Assembly: GCF_900109545.1 (NCBI RefSeq)
Contig: NZ_FOAP01000025.1
Span: 1-64,000 of the forward strand
DNA length: 64,000 nt
Direction of reading: 5' to 3'
From: Stigmatella aurantiaca
GTDB lineage: Bacteria; Myxococcota; Myxococcia; Myxococcales; Myxococcaceae
The number at the start of each line of letters is the position of its first letter. Position 1 is the stretch's first letter. Shown here one piece after another: positions 16,800-26,860 of the stretch. The position numbers were made by a program, and so were the translations under genes. The notes below the pieces were generated by a model. That model was given only the letters and a program-made list of their open reading frames with translations, ran no database searches and was not told where the DNA came from.

Positions 16800-18950
16800 C
16801 TAGGGGACCGTGGGGCTTGGACCGGGGGGCGGTGGGGCGGCCAGGGTCCGTGCCTGAGACAGGGCGGCCTCCGCCGGCTTCACGTTGCCCAGGGCCCGCT
16901 CCCGCGCCGCGAGCGCCTTCCACAGGGCCACCGAGCTGGGGTGCAGCCGCACGGAGAGCCGCAGCAGCTCCGCCGCCAGGGGGCTCCGGTTCGCCCGGGC
17001 CAGGAGCTTCTCGGCGGAGAGCTGCTCGGGCCCCAGGGGCCGTGCCAGGGCCCGCCGGTACAGCAGCTCCGCGGCCTCGGCATCTCCCCGCCGGAGGAAG
17101 TCCTCGGCGCGGGCCTGCAGGACGGCGATGCTCCCGGGGTGGGTTTGCCAGGCCCATTCGAGCAGCAGCGCCGCTTGCGCGGCGGAAGTGCCCGGGGCCT
17201 GGGCGAGCGCCAGGGCCTCCTCGGAGAAGTCCGGGTGCAGGGGCGCGCCGCTGAAGGCACGCTGGATGGATTCGAGCGCCCCGGGCAGCTCGGGCCCCGC
17301 GCGCAGCGTCTGTGTGCGGACGGCCTCGGCGTTGGCGGTCTTCCAGGGGGCCGCGAGCCGGGCGATGTCCGCCCGCAGCGCCGGGGTGAACTGGAGGGCT
17401 TCGGCGCACGGGGTTTGTGCGCAAACGCGCAGGTAGTCCTCGAAGAAGCGCAGGGCCCCCTCGGCGGGATAGGCCGCCAGGGCCTCGGGGCCGAGCGCGG
17501 CGGCGAGCTGCTCCGCCATGTGGATGCCCACGCGGATGAACAGCCGCCCCGCCCGGGGCTGGTGCGCTTGCTTCAGCGTCTTCAGCGCGGCGTGGGGATC
17601 CGCGGTGAGGCTCTCCCGGGACAGCAGCGCGGACACCTCGGCGAACGCGGCCTGCACATCCCCTGGCTCGGGCGGGGCCGCGAAGCCCGCGCGGTGGAAG
17701 GTCTCGAAGGCCCGGCCGTAGGTGAAGATGCGGTAGAGCCCCTCGTGGAGCACCTCGTCCACGGGGTCCTCGGTGGAGATGGGCCGCCGCCGCGAGCCGC
17801 CCTCCAGGAGCTGCGCGGCGATGGCGCTGGCGAGCTCCTTGAGCAGCTCCCCCTGGTCCTCCACGTTCGCGGACAGTGCGATGGCCAGGCGCTCCGCGGG
17901 AATGAGCATCAGGAACGTGCTCGTCTCGGGCTGGCCGCCCGCGTGCGCCACCACGTAGTGCCCGCGCACGGGGTAGGTGGCCCAGCCCATCCCGTAGTCG
18001 GTCAGCCGCCCGTCCCGCGTCTCCATGGAGACCTGCATCCGGCGCGTCGTCTCGGGCTGCACGAGCGTGCTGGCCATGGCCGCCCGGCCAAAGGCGAGCA
18101 GGTCCACGACCGTGGAGCGGGCCCCTCCGCCGGCGAAGCGGGACGAGACATCCAGCCGGGCGGAGCGCTGCAAGGTGCCGTTCACCCGGCGGTAGCCCAC
18201 GGCGTGGTGGCTGTCCCGGGTGCGGACGTCATCCAGCGCCGTGTTCGTCATTCCCGCCGGGGCGAAGACCTTCTCCTGGAGGTATTTCCCGTAGGGCATG
18301 CCCGAGGCGTTTTCGATGAGCGCGCCCAGCAGGTTGAAGCCATACGAGGTGTAGACGAACTCCGTGCCGGGCTCGGCGGCGAGCGGCCAGTCCTTGAAGA
18401 GCGCGAGCGCCTCGGAGGTGTTCATCCGCTGGGTGAGGTGGTTCTCCCGGGCCGGATCCCGGTAGTGGCTCACCCCGCCCAGGTGCCCGAGGAGCTGGCG
18501 CACCGTGACGGGCCAGGCCTTGGCGGGAAACTCGGGCACCCAGCGCTGGATGTCATCGTCCAGGCCCACGGTGCCCGCCTCCACGAGCTGCATCACGGCC
18601 ATGGCGGTGAAGGACTTGGAGATGGAGGCCGTGCGGTACGTCGTCCTCGGCGTGGCCGGGCGCCGCTGGGCGATGTCCCGGAGGCCATAGCCCGCCGTCC
18701 AGGCCTGGTCCCCCCGGGCCACGCCCACCGAGAGCCCCGCCAGAAGCCGGCCCTTGAGCTGCTCGCGCAGGAGGGCCTCCAGCGCCTGGATCTGCCCGGT
18801 CGGCAGTGCCTCGGTGCCAGGGGGCAGCAGCGCGGGCGCGGTGCGGCTCCGGACGGGGGCCTCGGGCCGTGGGGCCGCCGAGGCACTGCCCACCAGCAGC
18901 ACCACCCAGAGCACCCAGCCCGTGCGGTGGCCTCGGCGCGATCCGCTCAT
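16800..18950 (-). CDS. Class C beta-lactamase-like serine hydrolase with TPR-like C-terminus
   Basis: 716 residues with a signal peptide. Residues ~45-390 form a beta-lactamase/serine hydrolase domain: the S-x-x-K nucleophile lies in TASISKSFTAMAV (~residue 108), the Tyr motif in YTSYGFNLLG, and VVAHAGGQPETSTF supplies the third motif (HxG type). The C-terminal ~300 residues are Ala/Leu-rich helical repeats resembling TPRs (for example ALARPLGPEQLSAEKLLARA), an unusual extension suggesting protein partners. Such enzymes act as esterases, DD-peptidases or amidases rather than true beta-lactamases. Its start overlaps the SGNH gene stop by four bases (ATGA). Confidence 0.85.
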   Translation of the reverse strand: MSGSRRGHRTGWVLWVVLLVGSASAAPRPEAPVRSRTAPALLPPGTEALPTGQIQALEALLREQLKGRLLAGLSVGVARGDQAWTAGYGLRDIAQRRPATPRTTYRTASISKSFTAMAVMQLVEAGTVGLDDDIQRWVPEFPAKAWPVTVRQLLGHLGGVSHYRDPARENHLTQRMNTSEALALFKDWPLAAEPGTEFVYTSYGFNLLGALIENASGMPYGKYLQEKVFAPAGMTNTALDDVRTRDSHHAVGYRRVNGTLQRSARLDVSSRFAGGGARSTVVDLLAFGRAAMASTLVQPETTRRMQVSMETRDGRLTDYGMGWATYPVRGHYVVAHAGGQPETSTFLMLIPAERLAIALSANVEDQGELLKELASAIAAQLLEGGSRRRPISTEDPVDEVLHEGLYRIFTYGRAFETFHRAGFAAPPEPGDVQAAFAEVSALLSRESLTADPHAALKTLKQAHQPRAGRLFIRVGIHMAEQLAAALGPEALAAYPAEGALRFFEDYLRVCAQTPCAEALQFTPALRADIARLAAPWKTANAEAVRTQTLRAGPELPGALESIQRAFSGAPLHPDFSEEALALAQAPGTSAAQAALLLEWAWQTHPGSIAVLQARAEDFLRRGDAEAAELLYRRALARPLGPEQLSAEKLLARANRSPLAAELLRLSVRLHPSSVALWKALAARERALGNVKPAEAALSQARTLAAPPPPGPSPTVP

Positions 18951-20803
18951 GGGGCCTGCCAGGCGGTGGCCAGGGTGTCATACCGGACGAGCTCCGCCAG
19001 GAGCCAGGCGCCGACCACGCTGCCGCGCTGGAACGGATCCTGAACCCCTTCGGAAAACGGAGGCGGCGTCACGGGAAGGCAGCCGCTGCCGTCGGCCGCC
19101 ACGCCCAGGCGGGGCACGAGCGTCGCGCACCGCAGGGACGAGGGCTCCGCCAGGGAGAGCGACGCGGAGGCGTCCCGGGCGCGCGCGGTGTCGAGCACGC
19201 GCCGCACGCCGTCCGTCCAGGGGCCTTCCGGCGCACCGGGCAGCAGCGCCACGCTCCGCGTCTGGCGCGAAGGGTGGGGCGCGTGGGACAGCAGCTCCAC
19301 GCCGAGCAGCGTCGTCCACGCCCGCGCCAGCGCGGCGGAGGGCTCGGTGCGGGGGGTGTCCTCCCAACTGCGCAGGAGCCCCCGGCTCAGCAGGGCCCCC
19401 AGCACATCCAGTCCACGCCCCTTGGGGTGCACCAGGTCGTCGTGCATGAAGCCCCGGGTGTGGAAGCGCTGGATGGCGCCCGTGCCGCCCATGGCCGCGA
19501 ACATGTCGAAGAAGGCGCACCCTTCCTCCAGGGCAATCTCCCGCTCCATGCCGATGACTTCCTCCAGGTGCTCGCGCTGCTGGAAGGGCTTGGCGGCCCC
19601 GGGGCCCAGGACGGCATCCACCGGCCCCACCACCAGGCACGCCGCCTCGGGCGTGGCGCGCGTCACCCGCTGGAGGAACCGGCGCAGGTCCCGCTCCACC
19701 TGGCTGGACGTGGAGCGCTTCCACTGGAGGCGCTTCACCTCGTTGCCCCCCAGCATGACGAGGACCAGCGCGGGCGCGCGCGCGCGGAGCTGATCGGCCA
19801 CCATGGCCTCGTCCGCCCGGAGGAAGAGGCTCGCGTCCGCGGACGGAACGCCCAGCGTGTCCAGGACGATGCCCGGGCCGGGCTTGTCGAGCGCCAGCCC
19901 CTGGAGGGCCGTTCCCCGCTGCGGGGCGATGAGCTCCAGCGTCTTGGCGCCCGGTGGCAGCGTGAAGTCCTCCTGCTGGTGCTCGCCCCCGTTCTGGGGC
20001 TGCGTCTGGAGCAGGGGGTGGCCGTCGACGCGCAGCTCCAGGGGGCCGGAGTCCTGGTCCAGCCAGAACAGCGTTCCCTGGCGCTCGCCGGAGAGGCTGA
20101 AGCGGGAGCGCGCGCGGGGCTGGCTGGAGACGTGCACCACGCCCGAGAGGCCGATGGGCCAGGGCGAGTCCTTCAGCTCTCCCACCGTGTGCACGGACCA
20201 ACCCTCCGCGGTGCCGGTGCGCGTCCGGGGGCCGTAGGGCGCGAGCCGGTCGATGAGCAGCAGGCCCCGGCCGCCGTCCCCGAACCGGCGCACGAACTGC
20301 TCGCGGACGATGTCGACGATCCGGTCTCCGGCGATCAACGAGTTGCCAAAGGCCGCGATCCGCACGGGCGAGGACGCCTGACCCGAGCGCAGGCCATCCA
20401 GCGCGGAGAAGAGCGGCTCGAGCACCGTCCGGGTGCAGAACGGCCCGGTGCGCTCCACGCACGGGTTCTCGATGCCCGCGCCAGGGGCCTGGAGCGAGGC
20501 GGCCAGCTCCAGCAGGGACTGCTCCTCCGGGGAGAGCTCCGTCAGCCGCCGGGAGTCCGCGGGCGCCAGCGCGCGCGCGATGACCTGGGCCGCGGCGAGC
20601 CGCGCCTGACGGCTTTCCCGCGAAGGGGCCCCTGCCGCCGCAGGGCGCTCACCCGCTGCGGGAGGGGGGCTGTCCACGGGCGGCGCGGGGTGAAAGGCCA
20701 TCAGGCCCCCCACGGCCGCGAACGAGGCGAGGATGGTGGTGATTGCGCGTCCCCTGGGCAGCAGATGCCTCGGGGAGGGTCCCTTCCGGTGCGGCGCGTC
20801 CAT
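18947..20803 (-). CDS. SGNH-type hydrolase with membrane anchor
   Basis: 618 residues. One N-terminal hydrophobic segment (~22-40, AITTILASFAAVGGLMAF) follows a basic start, so the protein is probably anchored with its body in the periplasm. SGNH blocks are visible: AAFGNSLIAGD (GNS in place of GDS), MLGGNEVKR (block III GxN) and HDDLVHPKG (DxxH), which completes a Ser-Asp-His triad. The family includes O-acetyl esterases of cell wall and exopolysaccharide. It is translationally coupled to the serine hydrolase, so the two probably modify the same envelope polymer; that is inference. Confidence 0.78.
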   Translation of the reverse strand: MDAPHRKGPSPRHLLPRGRAITTILASFAAVGGLMAFHPAPPVDSPPPAAGERPAAAGAPSRESRQARLAAAQVIARALAPADSRRLTELSPEEQSLLELAASLQAPGAGIENPCVERTGPFCTRTVLEPLFSALDGLRSGQASSPVRIAAFGNSLIAGDRIVDIVREQFVRRFGDGGRGLLLIDRLAPYGPRTRTGTAEGWSVHTVGELKDSPWPIGLSGVVHVSSQPRARSRFSLSGERQGTLFWLDQDSGPLELRVDGHPLLQTQPQNGGEHQQEDFTLPPGAKTLELIAPQRGTALQGLALDKPGPGIVLDTLGVPSADASLFLRADEAMVADQLRARAPALVLVMLGGNEVKRLQWKRSTSSQVERDLRRFLQRVTRATPEAACLVVGPVDAVLGPGAAKPFQQREHLEEVIGMEREIALEEGCAFFDMFAAMGGTGAIQRFHTRGFMHDDLVHPKGRGLDVLGALLSRGLLRSWEDTPRTEPSAALARAWTTLLGVELLSHAPHPSRQTRSVALLPGAPEGPWTDGVRRVLDTARARDASASLSLAEPSSLRCATLVPRLGVAADGSGCLPVTPPPFSEGVQDPFQRGSVVGAWLLAELVRYDTLATAWQAP

Positions 20804-20874
20804 TCGCCCCGGAGTCTAGCCAGATGGGCCTTCAGGTCCACCCAGGGGCATGCCTGCCCGGATGCTTCCGCCCG

Positions 20875-21981
20875 CTACAGCCCCTCCAGCAGCCCCATCC
20901 GATCCTTGAGCCGGAGGACACGCCGCACCGCGGTATCCAGGCGCTCCCGGTTCTCGGGGCTCGCCTCGGCCAGCGCCGTGAGGATGCCGAAGTAGTCCAG
21001 GCCCTGGGCCCAGTCGGGCGGCGCGGTCGTCAGGATGAGATCATTTCCCGCCAGGAACGCCTGCCGCAGTACCTCCGCCGGCTCGGCGCCGATCTGATCG
21101 GCCAGGGCGCGGATGGCCACGTCGTCCGTCACGCTGAGCCCTCCGAGCTCGTGGGCCAGGGCGACCAGGGCCGGCTCCAGGATGGCGGGCTTGGGGCCGA
21201 ACCGCGAGTAGACGATATTCGAGAGCATCACCCCGCCGAGGAACCGGTCCGCTGCCCGGAATGCGCTGGCCTCCCGGCGCACGCGCGCCTCGTCCCAGTC
21301 GACGGTGGCGCGCTCATGGTCCGAGTCCGCCTCCAGGTCCCCGTAGCCCGGGAAGTGCTTGCCGATGGCCACCACCCCGGCCTGGGCCAGGCCCCGCGCG
21401 AACGCGGTGGCCTTCTTCTTCACCACCTCGGGATCTCCCGAGAAGGCACGCCCATTGCGGAACATGTGCCCCCGGGGGGCCACGTCGAACACGGGGGCCA
21501 GGTTCATGTTGAGCCCCACCTCGCGCATGGTCCGGCCCACCTTCAGCCCCCAGGCTTCCACCTCGCTGTCCTCCAGCGCGGCCATCTCCCGGGCGAGCGG
21601 AAGCCCCTTGAGGGACGGGTGCCGCTCCAGCCGGTTGAAGCCGCCACCCTCGATGTCCACCGCGAAGAAGGGGGGCACCCGGGCGCGCTCGCGGCTCGAC
21701 TGGATGCGGGCTTTCGCCGCATCGAGCTTCTTGAGGGTGCCGCCCACGAACAGCACCCCGCCTACCTCCACCGGGCCCTCCTTGTTCAGCTGGGGGTAGG
21801 CGAGCAGCAACTGCCCCACCTTCTCACGCGGGGACAGGGAGGCCAGGACGCGCTCCACGCGCGCCTCATCCGGCTTCCGGTGGCTGAAGGCCTGCGGCCT
21901 GCGGGCTTGTGCGGCGGCTTGCCCAGGTGGCAGCAACGCGAGCGCGAGAAGGACGAGGGTGGACGAGAGCACGGCGCGCAT
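20875..21981 (-). CDS. Glycoside hydrolase family 3 protein, NagZ-like but with altered active site
   Basis: 368 residues with signal peptide (MRAVLSSTLVLLALALLPPG). Single-domain GH3 layout: FFAVDIEGGGFNRL, NLAPVFDV, GKHFPGYGD and the nucleophile Asp in LSVTDDVAI. In NagZ the acid/base His sits in D-S-H after the KHFPGHG motif. Here the aligned residues are D-S-D followed by H, so the His position is occupied by Asp. NagZ releases GlcNAc from muropeptides; this exported variant may have a different substrate or mechanism. Divergent from the CAP-domain gene. Confidence 0.82.
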   Translation of the reverse strand: MRAVLSSTLVLLALALLPPGQAAAQARRPQAFSHRKPDEARVERVLASLSPREKVGQLLLAYPQLNKEGPVEVGGVLFVGGTLKKLDAAKARIQSSRERARVPPFFAVDIEGGGFNRLERHPSLKGLPLAREMAALEDSEVEAWGLKVGRTMREVGLNMNLAPVFDVAPRGHMFRNGRAFSGDPEVVKKKATAFARGLAQAGVVAIGKHFPGYGDLEADSDHERATVDWDEARVRREASAFRAADRFLGGVMLSNIVYSRFGPKPAILEPALVALAHELGGLSVTDDVAIRALADQIGAEPAEVLRQAFLAGNDLILTTAPPDWAQGLDYFGILTALAEASPENRERLDTAVRRVLRLKDRMGLLEGL

Positions 21982-22049
21982 GAGCACAGTCTCGCCCTCA
22001 AAACACCGCTTTACGACGTGATTTCTCTGGTGCAGTATTTCCAGCGAAG

Positions 22050-22071
22050 CCAGCAATACGAGTATTGCTGG
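22050..22071. promoter_or_regulatory. 22-bp perfect palindrome between GH3 and CAP-domain genes
   Basis: Arms CCAGCAATAC and GTATTGCTGG with a two-base centre, in an unusually AT-rich spacer between divergent starts (21981 and 22093). It ends nine bases before the AAAGGAG of the CAP gene. Symmetry fits an operator for a dimeric repressor. As RNA it would form a 10-bp hairpin just before the ribosome site. Confidence 0.55.
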
Positions 22072-22092
22072 AAAATTATAAAGGAGCAAACC

Positions 22093-22710
22093 ATGGTGCG
22101 GATGAATCGTTCGGGAGTCGTGCTGGTGGGGCTGGCGCTGCTGGCGGGATGTGGTGCCGAGGAGCGCGTCGAGGTCACGCCGGACGGGGTGGTGGGCGAG
22201 GGCATGGCGATGGAGACGGTGGAGGCCGTAGGCGGGGAGTACACGGCCCAGGCCTACTGTGACGACGTCACCACGTGGGATGCGAACTGGGCCTCGTTCG
22301 AGACCCAGGTGCTGAATCTGGTGAATCAGCGGCGCGCGGCGGGAGCAACCTGTGGGGGCGTGGCGAAGCCCGCGGTCCCCGCGGTCGCGCTCGACACGCG
22401 GCTGCGCTGTGCCGCGCGCAAGCACTCCAAGGACATGGCGGTGAACAACTTCTTCAGCCACACGGGCACGGGCAACACCACGCCCTGGGACCGGATGAAG
22501 TTGGCGGGCTACACCTACAACGCGGCGGGTGAGAACATCGCCGCCAACCAGGCCACGCCCGAAGCCGTGATGACGGGCTGGATGAACAGCACCGGCCACT
22601 GCAACAACATCATGAACGGCAGCTTCAAGAAGCTGGGCGTGGGCTACTACTACCGGGCCTCTGGCGCGACCTACAAGCACTACTGGACGCAGGACTTCGG
22701 CGCCCCGTAG
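22093..22710 (+). CDS. CAP-domain (SCP/PR1-like) lipoprotein
   Basis: 205 residues, ATG 22093 six bases after AAAGGAG. Lipoprotein signal with lipobox LAGC at residue ~20, then an acidic linker. A CAP domain occupies ~70-205: LNLVNQRRAAGATCGG, LRCAARKHSKDMA, FSHTGTGNTTPWDRMKLAGY, GENIAANQATPEAVMTGWMN and a YWTQDFG end. The CAP metal and cleft residues (two His, two Glu) are represented by H in ARKHS and FSHTG, E in GENIA and a later H in GHCNN. Bacterial CAP lipoproteins are of unclear function; some are implicated in proteolysis or lipid binding. Confidence 0.9.
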   Translation: MVRMNRSGVVLVGLALLAGCGAEERVEVTPDGVVGEGMAMETVEAVGGEYTAQAYCDDVTTWDANWASFETQVLNLVNQRRAAGATCGGVAKPAVPAVALDTRLRCAARKHSKDMAVNNFFSHTGTGNTTPWDRMKLAGYTYNAAGENIAANQATPEAVMTGWMNSTGHCNNIMNGSFKKLGVGYYYRASGATYKHYWTQDFGAP

Positions 22711-22723
22711 TCCCCGCAGGTGG

Positions 22724-22749
22724 CTGGGGGCAGCTCCTGCCGCCCCCAG
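22724..22749. terminator. Hairpin between convergent CAP and GST genes
   Basis: Stem CTGGGGGC (22724-22731) with GCCCCCAG (22742-22749) and a ten-base loop. There is no T-tract, as usual in high-GC genomes. Its place between two convergent stops supports a bidirectional terminator. Confidence 0.5.
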
Positions 22750-22770
22750 TCCCGGCTCCGCCGCGAGGCC

Positions 22771-23382
22771 TTACGACTTGAGCAGCCCTTCGGCCTCCAG
22801 CGCGGCCTTGACGGCGGGCCGCGCGCTGACGCGCTCGTGGAAGGCCTTCAGCGAGGGCCACTGGGCGATGTCCGGGCCCATGTTCTTGGCCCAGCTGAGC
22901 ACCACGAACAGGTAGGTGTCCGCCCCGGTGAGGTGCTCGCCCAGCAGGAACTGCTTGCCCTCGAGGTGCTTGGCGACGAACTCGAAGCGCTTGCTCAGCT
23001 TGTCGAGCGCCGCCTGCTTCGCCTCGGGCGCGATGGCCGGGTTGAACATCGGGCTGAACGTCTTGTGCAGCTCGGTGCCGATGAAGTTCAGCCACTCCTG
23101 CATGCGGGCCCGCTCGAAGGAGCCCGCCGTGGGCGCCAGCTTCGTCTCCGGCTTCTGGTCGGCGATGTACTGGACGATGGCCGGGCCCTCGGTGAGCACC
23201 TGGCCGTTGTCCAGCTGCAGCGCGGGCACGTACCCCTTCGGGTTGATGCTGTAGTAGTCCGCGCCTTTCTCGGTCTTGTGCGAGCGCAGGTCCACCTTCT
23301 CCAGCTCGAACTTCAGACCCGACTCGCGCAGCACGATGTGGGGCGACTGCGAGCAGGCACCCGGGGTGTAGTAGAGCTTCAT
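22771..23382 (-). CDS. gst: Glutathione S-transferase, beta-like (GstA type)
   Basis: 203 residues from ATG 23382, with AGGAG ten bases upstream. The thioredoxin-like N-domain begins MKLYYTPGACSQSPHIVLRE, with Cys10 of the bacterial beta class, cis-Pro in KGYVPALQLDNGQ and the glutathione contact in LTEGPAIVQYIAD. The all-helical C-domain includes LTGADTYLFVVLSW (N-capping box). It conjugates glutathione to electrophiles in the cytoplasm. It lies 69 bases downstream of the ECF sigma gene on the same strand, so it may be in the sigma factor's own transcript. Confidence 0.93.
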   Translation of the reverse strand: MKLYYTPGACSQSPHIVLRESGLKFELEKVDLRSHKTEKGADYYSINPKGYVPALQLDNGQVLTEGPAIVQYIADQKPETKLAPTAGSFERARMQEWLNFIGTELHKTFSPMFNPAIAPEAKQAALDKLSKRFEFVAKHLEGKQFLLGEHLTGADTYLFVVLSWAKNMGPDIAQWPSLKAFHERVSARPAVKAALEAEGLLKS

Positions 23383-23451
23383 GTTCGGCGGTCTCCTGGA
23401 CAGCGGGAAGGGCCGCTGCATACAGGAGCCTGGGCAAGCTCCGGAAGCCCC

Positions 23452-23961
23452 TTACGGCCGTTGGTCTCGCGCCGCCAACACTTCCAGCGTCCGCACCCGC
23501 CCCCGGTGGAGCGCGCTCTTCACGGTCCCCTCGGGCACGTGCAGCACCTGGGCGATCTCCGGGTAGCTGAAGCCGCGCACCTCCCGTAGCCACAGCACCT
23601 GGCGCTGCAGCTCGTTGGCCTCCTTCAAGGCCTCGCCAAAGTGCCGCTGCATCTCCTGGCCCACCGCCAGGGCCTCGGGCGAGGCGGGCTCCTGCGGCTC
23701 GTGGCTCAGGCGCTCCCGGCGCTTGCGTGCCCGGAGCCAGTTGATGCTGCTGTTGACCATGACGCGGTGCAGCCAGGTGGTCCACGCGGCCCGGCCCTGG
23801 AAGTTCTCGGGCTGGCGGGCCAGACGGGCGAACACATCCTGGACGACATCCTCCGCGTCGTCCGAGTCCCCCACGATGCGCCGCGCGATGGCCAGCGCCC
23901 GGGTGCGATGCATGCGGTAGATCTGCGTGACTGCGGGTAAACCCACGACACCGGCGGCCAT
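23452..23961 (-). CDS. ECF-type RNA polymerase sigma factor
   Basis: 169 residues, AGGAGG before ATG 23961. Sigma region 2 covers ~18-85 (IVGDSDDAEDVVQDVFARL, WTTWLHRVMVNSSINWLRARKRR). Region 4 covers ~108-160 (LREVRGFSYPEIAQVLHVPEGTVKSAL), giving a helix-turn-helix for the -35 element. No anti-sigma gene is adjacent, so the input signal cannot be read from context; the downstream GST hints at an electrophile or oxidative role, which is speculative. Confidence 0.93.
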   Translation of the reverse strand: MAAGVVGLPAVTQIYRMHRTRALAIARRIVGDSDDAEDVVQDVFARLARQPENFQGRAAWTTWLHRVMVNSSINWLRARKRRERLSHEPQEPASPEALAVGQEMQRHFGEALKEANELQRQVLWLREVRGFSYPEIAQVLHVPEGTVKSALHRGRVRTLEVLAARDQRP

Positions 23962-23977
23962 GACTGCCTCCTGAAAC

Positions 23978-23993
23978 CCCCCGCATAAGGGGG
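23978..23993 (-). promoter_or_regulatory. Short hairpin in the ECF sigma gene leader
   Basis: CCCCC (23978-23982) pairs with GGGGG (23989-23993) across six bases, just upstream of the AGGAGG ribosome site. It could influence translation; the stem is only five pairs. Confidence 0.25.
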
Positions 23994-24066
23994 CTTCTGG
24001 AGATGTAACGCGCGAGCCGGGGAAACGTTTTGTCCCTGCCCGGGGCCGGTCATGTCGGTGGAAGGA

Positions 24067-25710
<1,644 letters not shown>

Positions 25711-25835
25711 GCCGGCCTCCAGAAGCGCCACCGCCGGGGGGCTTTACACGACGCGGCCCGGTCTTTTCAACCTGCTGGGTGGGGAGGGGGCGGGGCACCG
25801 GCCCAGGTAGGATGGCGGGTTCCGGGAGGGCGCCC

Positions 25836-26843
25836 CTACCGCTTGGGCAGGAACGACAGCTTGCCCATCGAGCCACTCAGCCGGGCCGCGCGGAACTTCG
25901 GATCATCCTTGTCGGGGGGCAGGAACGAGAGCCCCGCGCCCGCGACGCCCAGGTTCTTCACCAGCTCCGGCTCGACGCGCAGCTTCACGTCCAGCGCCGG
26001 CTCGGTGTACTGGAGCCGCGGCTTGAGCCGCAGCGTGCCCGTGGCCTGGAGCTCCACCTGGTCGCTGCGCAGCTGGAGCGTGTCCACGGTGCCCTGGCCC
26101 TTCTCGAAGCGGATGACGCCCTGAAGCTCTCCCAGCGGGATGGCGGGCAGCCCTTCGGGGAACGCCAGCGCCACGGGGCTCTGTCCCACCAGCCCCACGC
26201 CCGGCACGCTGCCCTTGAGCTGCAAGGCCTGGCCGTCCAGCGCCAGCTCTCCGTCGGCCTGGGCCAGGTCTGGCTCTCCGGGCCGGCCGCCCGTGCCCAC
26301 GCCCGCGGGCAGGCGCAGGTCCAACGAGCCGTTCAGTCGGCCCTCCATGTCCAGGCCGGTGAAGTTCTTGAGGTTGCCCTGGGACGGGTCCAGCCCCGAC
26401 AGGCGCACCTTCACCCGCCGCTCGGACCTGCCGCCCACGGAGCCGCTCACCGTGCCCCCCATCACCTGGGCGTGGAAGGCCACGCCGGGGGGAAACAGGG
26501 TGGGGCGCGCGAAGACGGAGTCGATGAGGATGGGCTCGCCCAGCTCCGCGGGCGCCAGCATCCGCGCCGCGTCCGCATCCCCGCTGGTGAGCGCCGCCAC
26601 CGTCTCCGGGCTCAGCGCGCCGGGCGGCACGCTCAGGCGCACGTCCCGGGCCGTCAGCCCCACGAGCCCCGGCCGCAGCGAGCCGATGCGCAGCGCGTAG
26701 CCCGCGCGAAGCGCCTCGGTGGCCGCACGGGCGCGCAGCGCGCTGTACGGGAAGGTGAGCAGAAAGCACAGCACCAGGGCCAGCACCGTGAAGGCGCTGT
26801 AGCCCAGGACAATCTTCCAGCGGGCGGGTTTTTCGGTGGCCAT
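25836..26843 (-). CDS. gspN: Type II secretion system protein GspN
   Basis: 335 residues, start ATG 26843, 17 bases after gspM. A short cytoplasmic N-terminus, one membrane span (~10-32, IVLGYSAFTVLALVLCFLLTF) and a periplasmic beta-rich body with repeated LxLxGxxL patterns, as in GspN/AsmA-like proteins. GspN is optional in Gammaproteobacteria but regular in myxobacterial and other deltaproteobacterial T2SS loci. Last gene of the gsp operon. Confidence 0.85.
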   Translation of the reverse strand: MATEKPARWKIVLGYSAFTVLALVLCFLLTFPYSALRARAATEALRAGYALRIGSLRPGLVGLTARDVRLSVPPGALSPETVAALTSGDADAARMLAPAELGEPILIDSVFARPTLFPPGVAFHAQVMGGTVSGSVGGRSERRVKVRLSGLDPSQGNLKNFTGLDMEGRLNGSLDLRLPAGVGTGGRPGEPDLAQADGELALDGQALQLKGSVPGVGLVGQSPVALAFPEGLPAIPLGELQGVIRFEKGQGTVDTLQLRSDQVELQATGTLRLKPRLQYTEPALDVKLRVEPELVKNLGVAGAGLSFLPPDKDDPKFRAARLSGSMGKLSFLPKR

Positions 26844-26860
26844 GGGTTCGCGGGGGCTCG

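Noticed and set aside
18806-20995. Plus-strand open frame of 729 codons
   Set aside because: Antisense to the SGNH/serine hydrolase pair; no coding signature.
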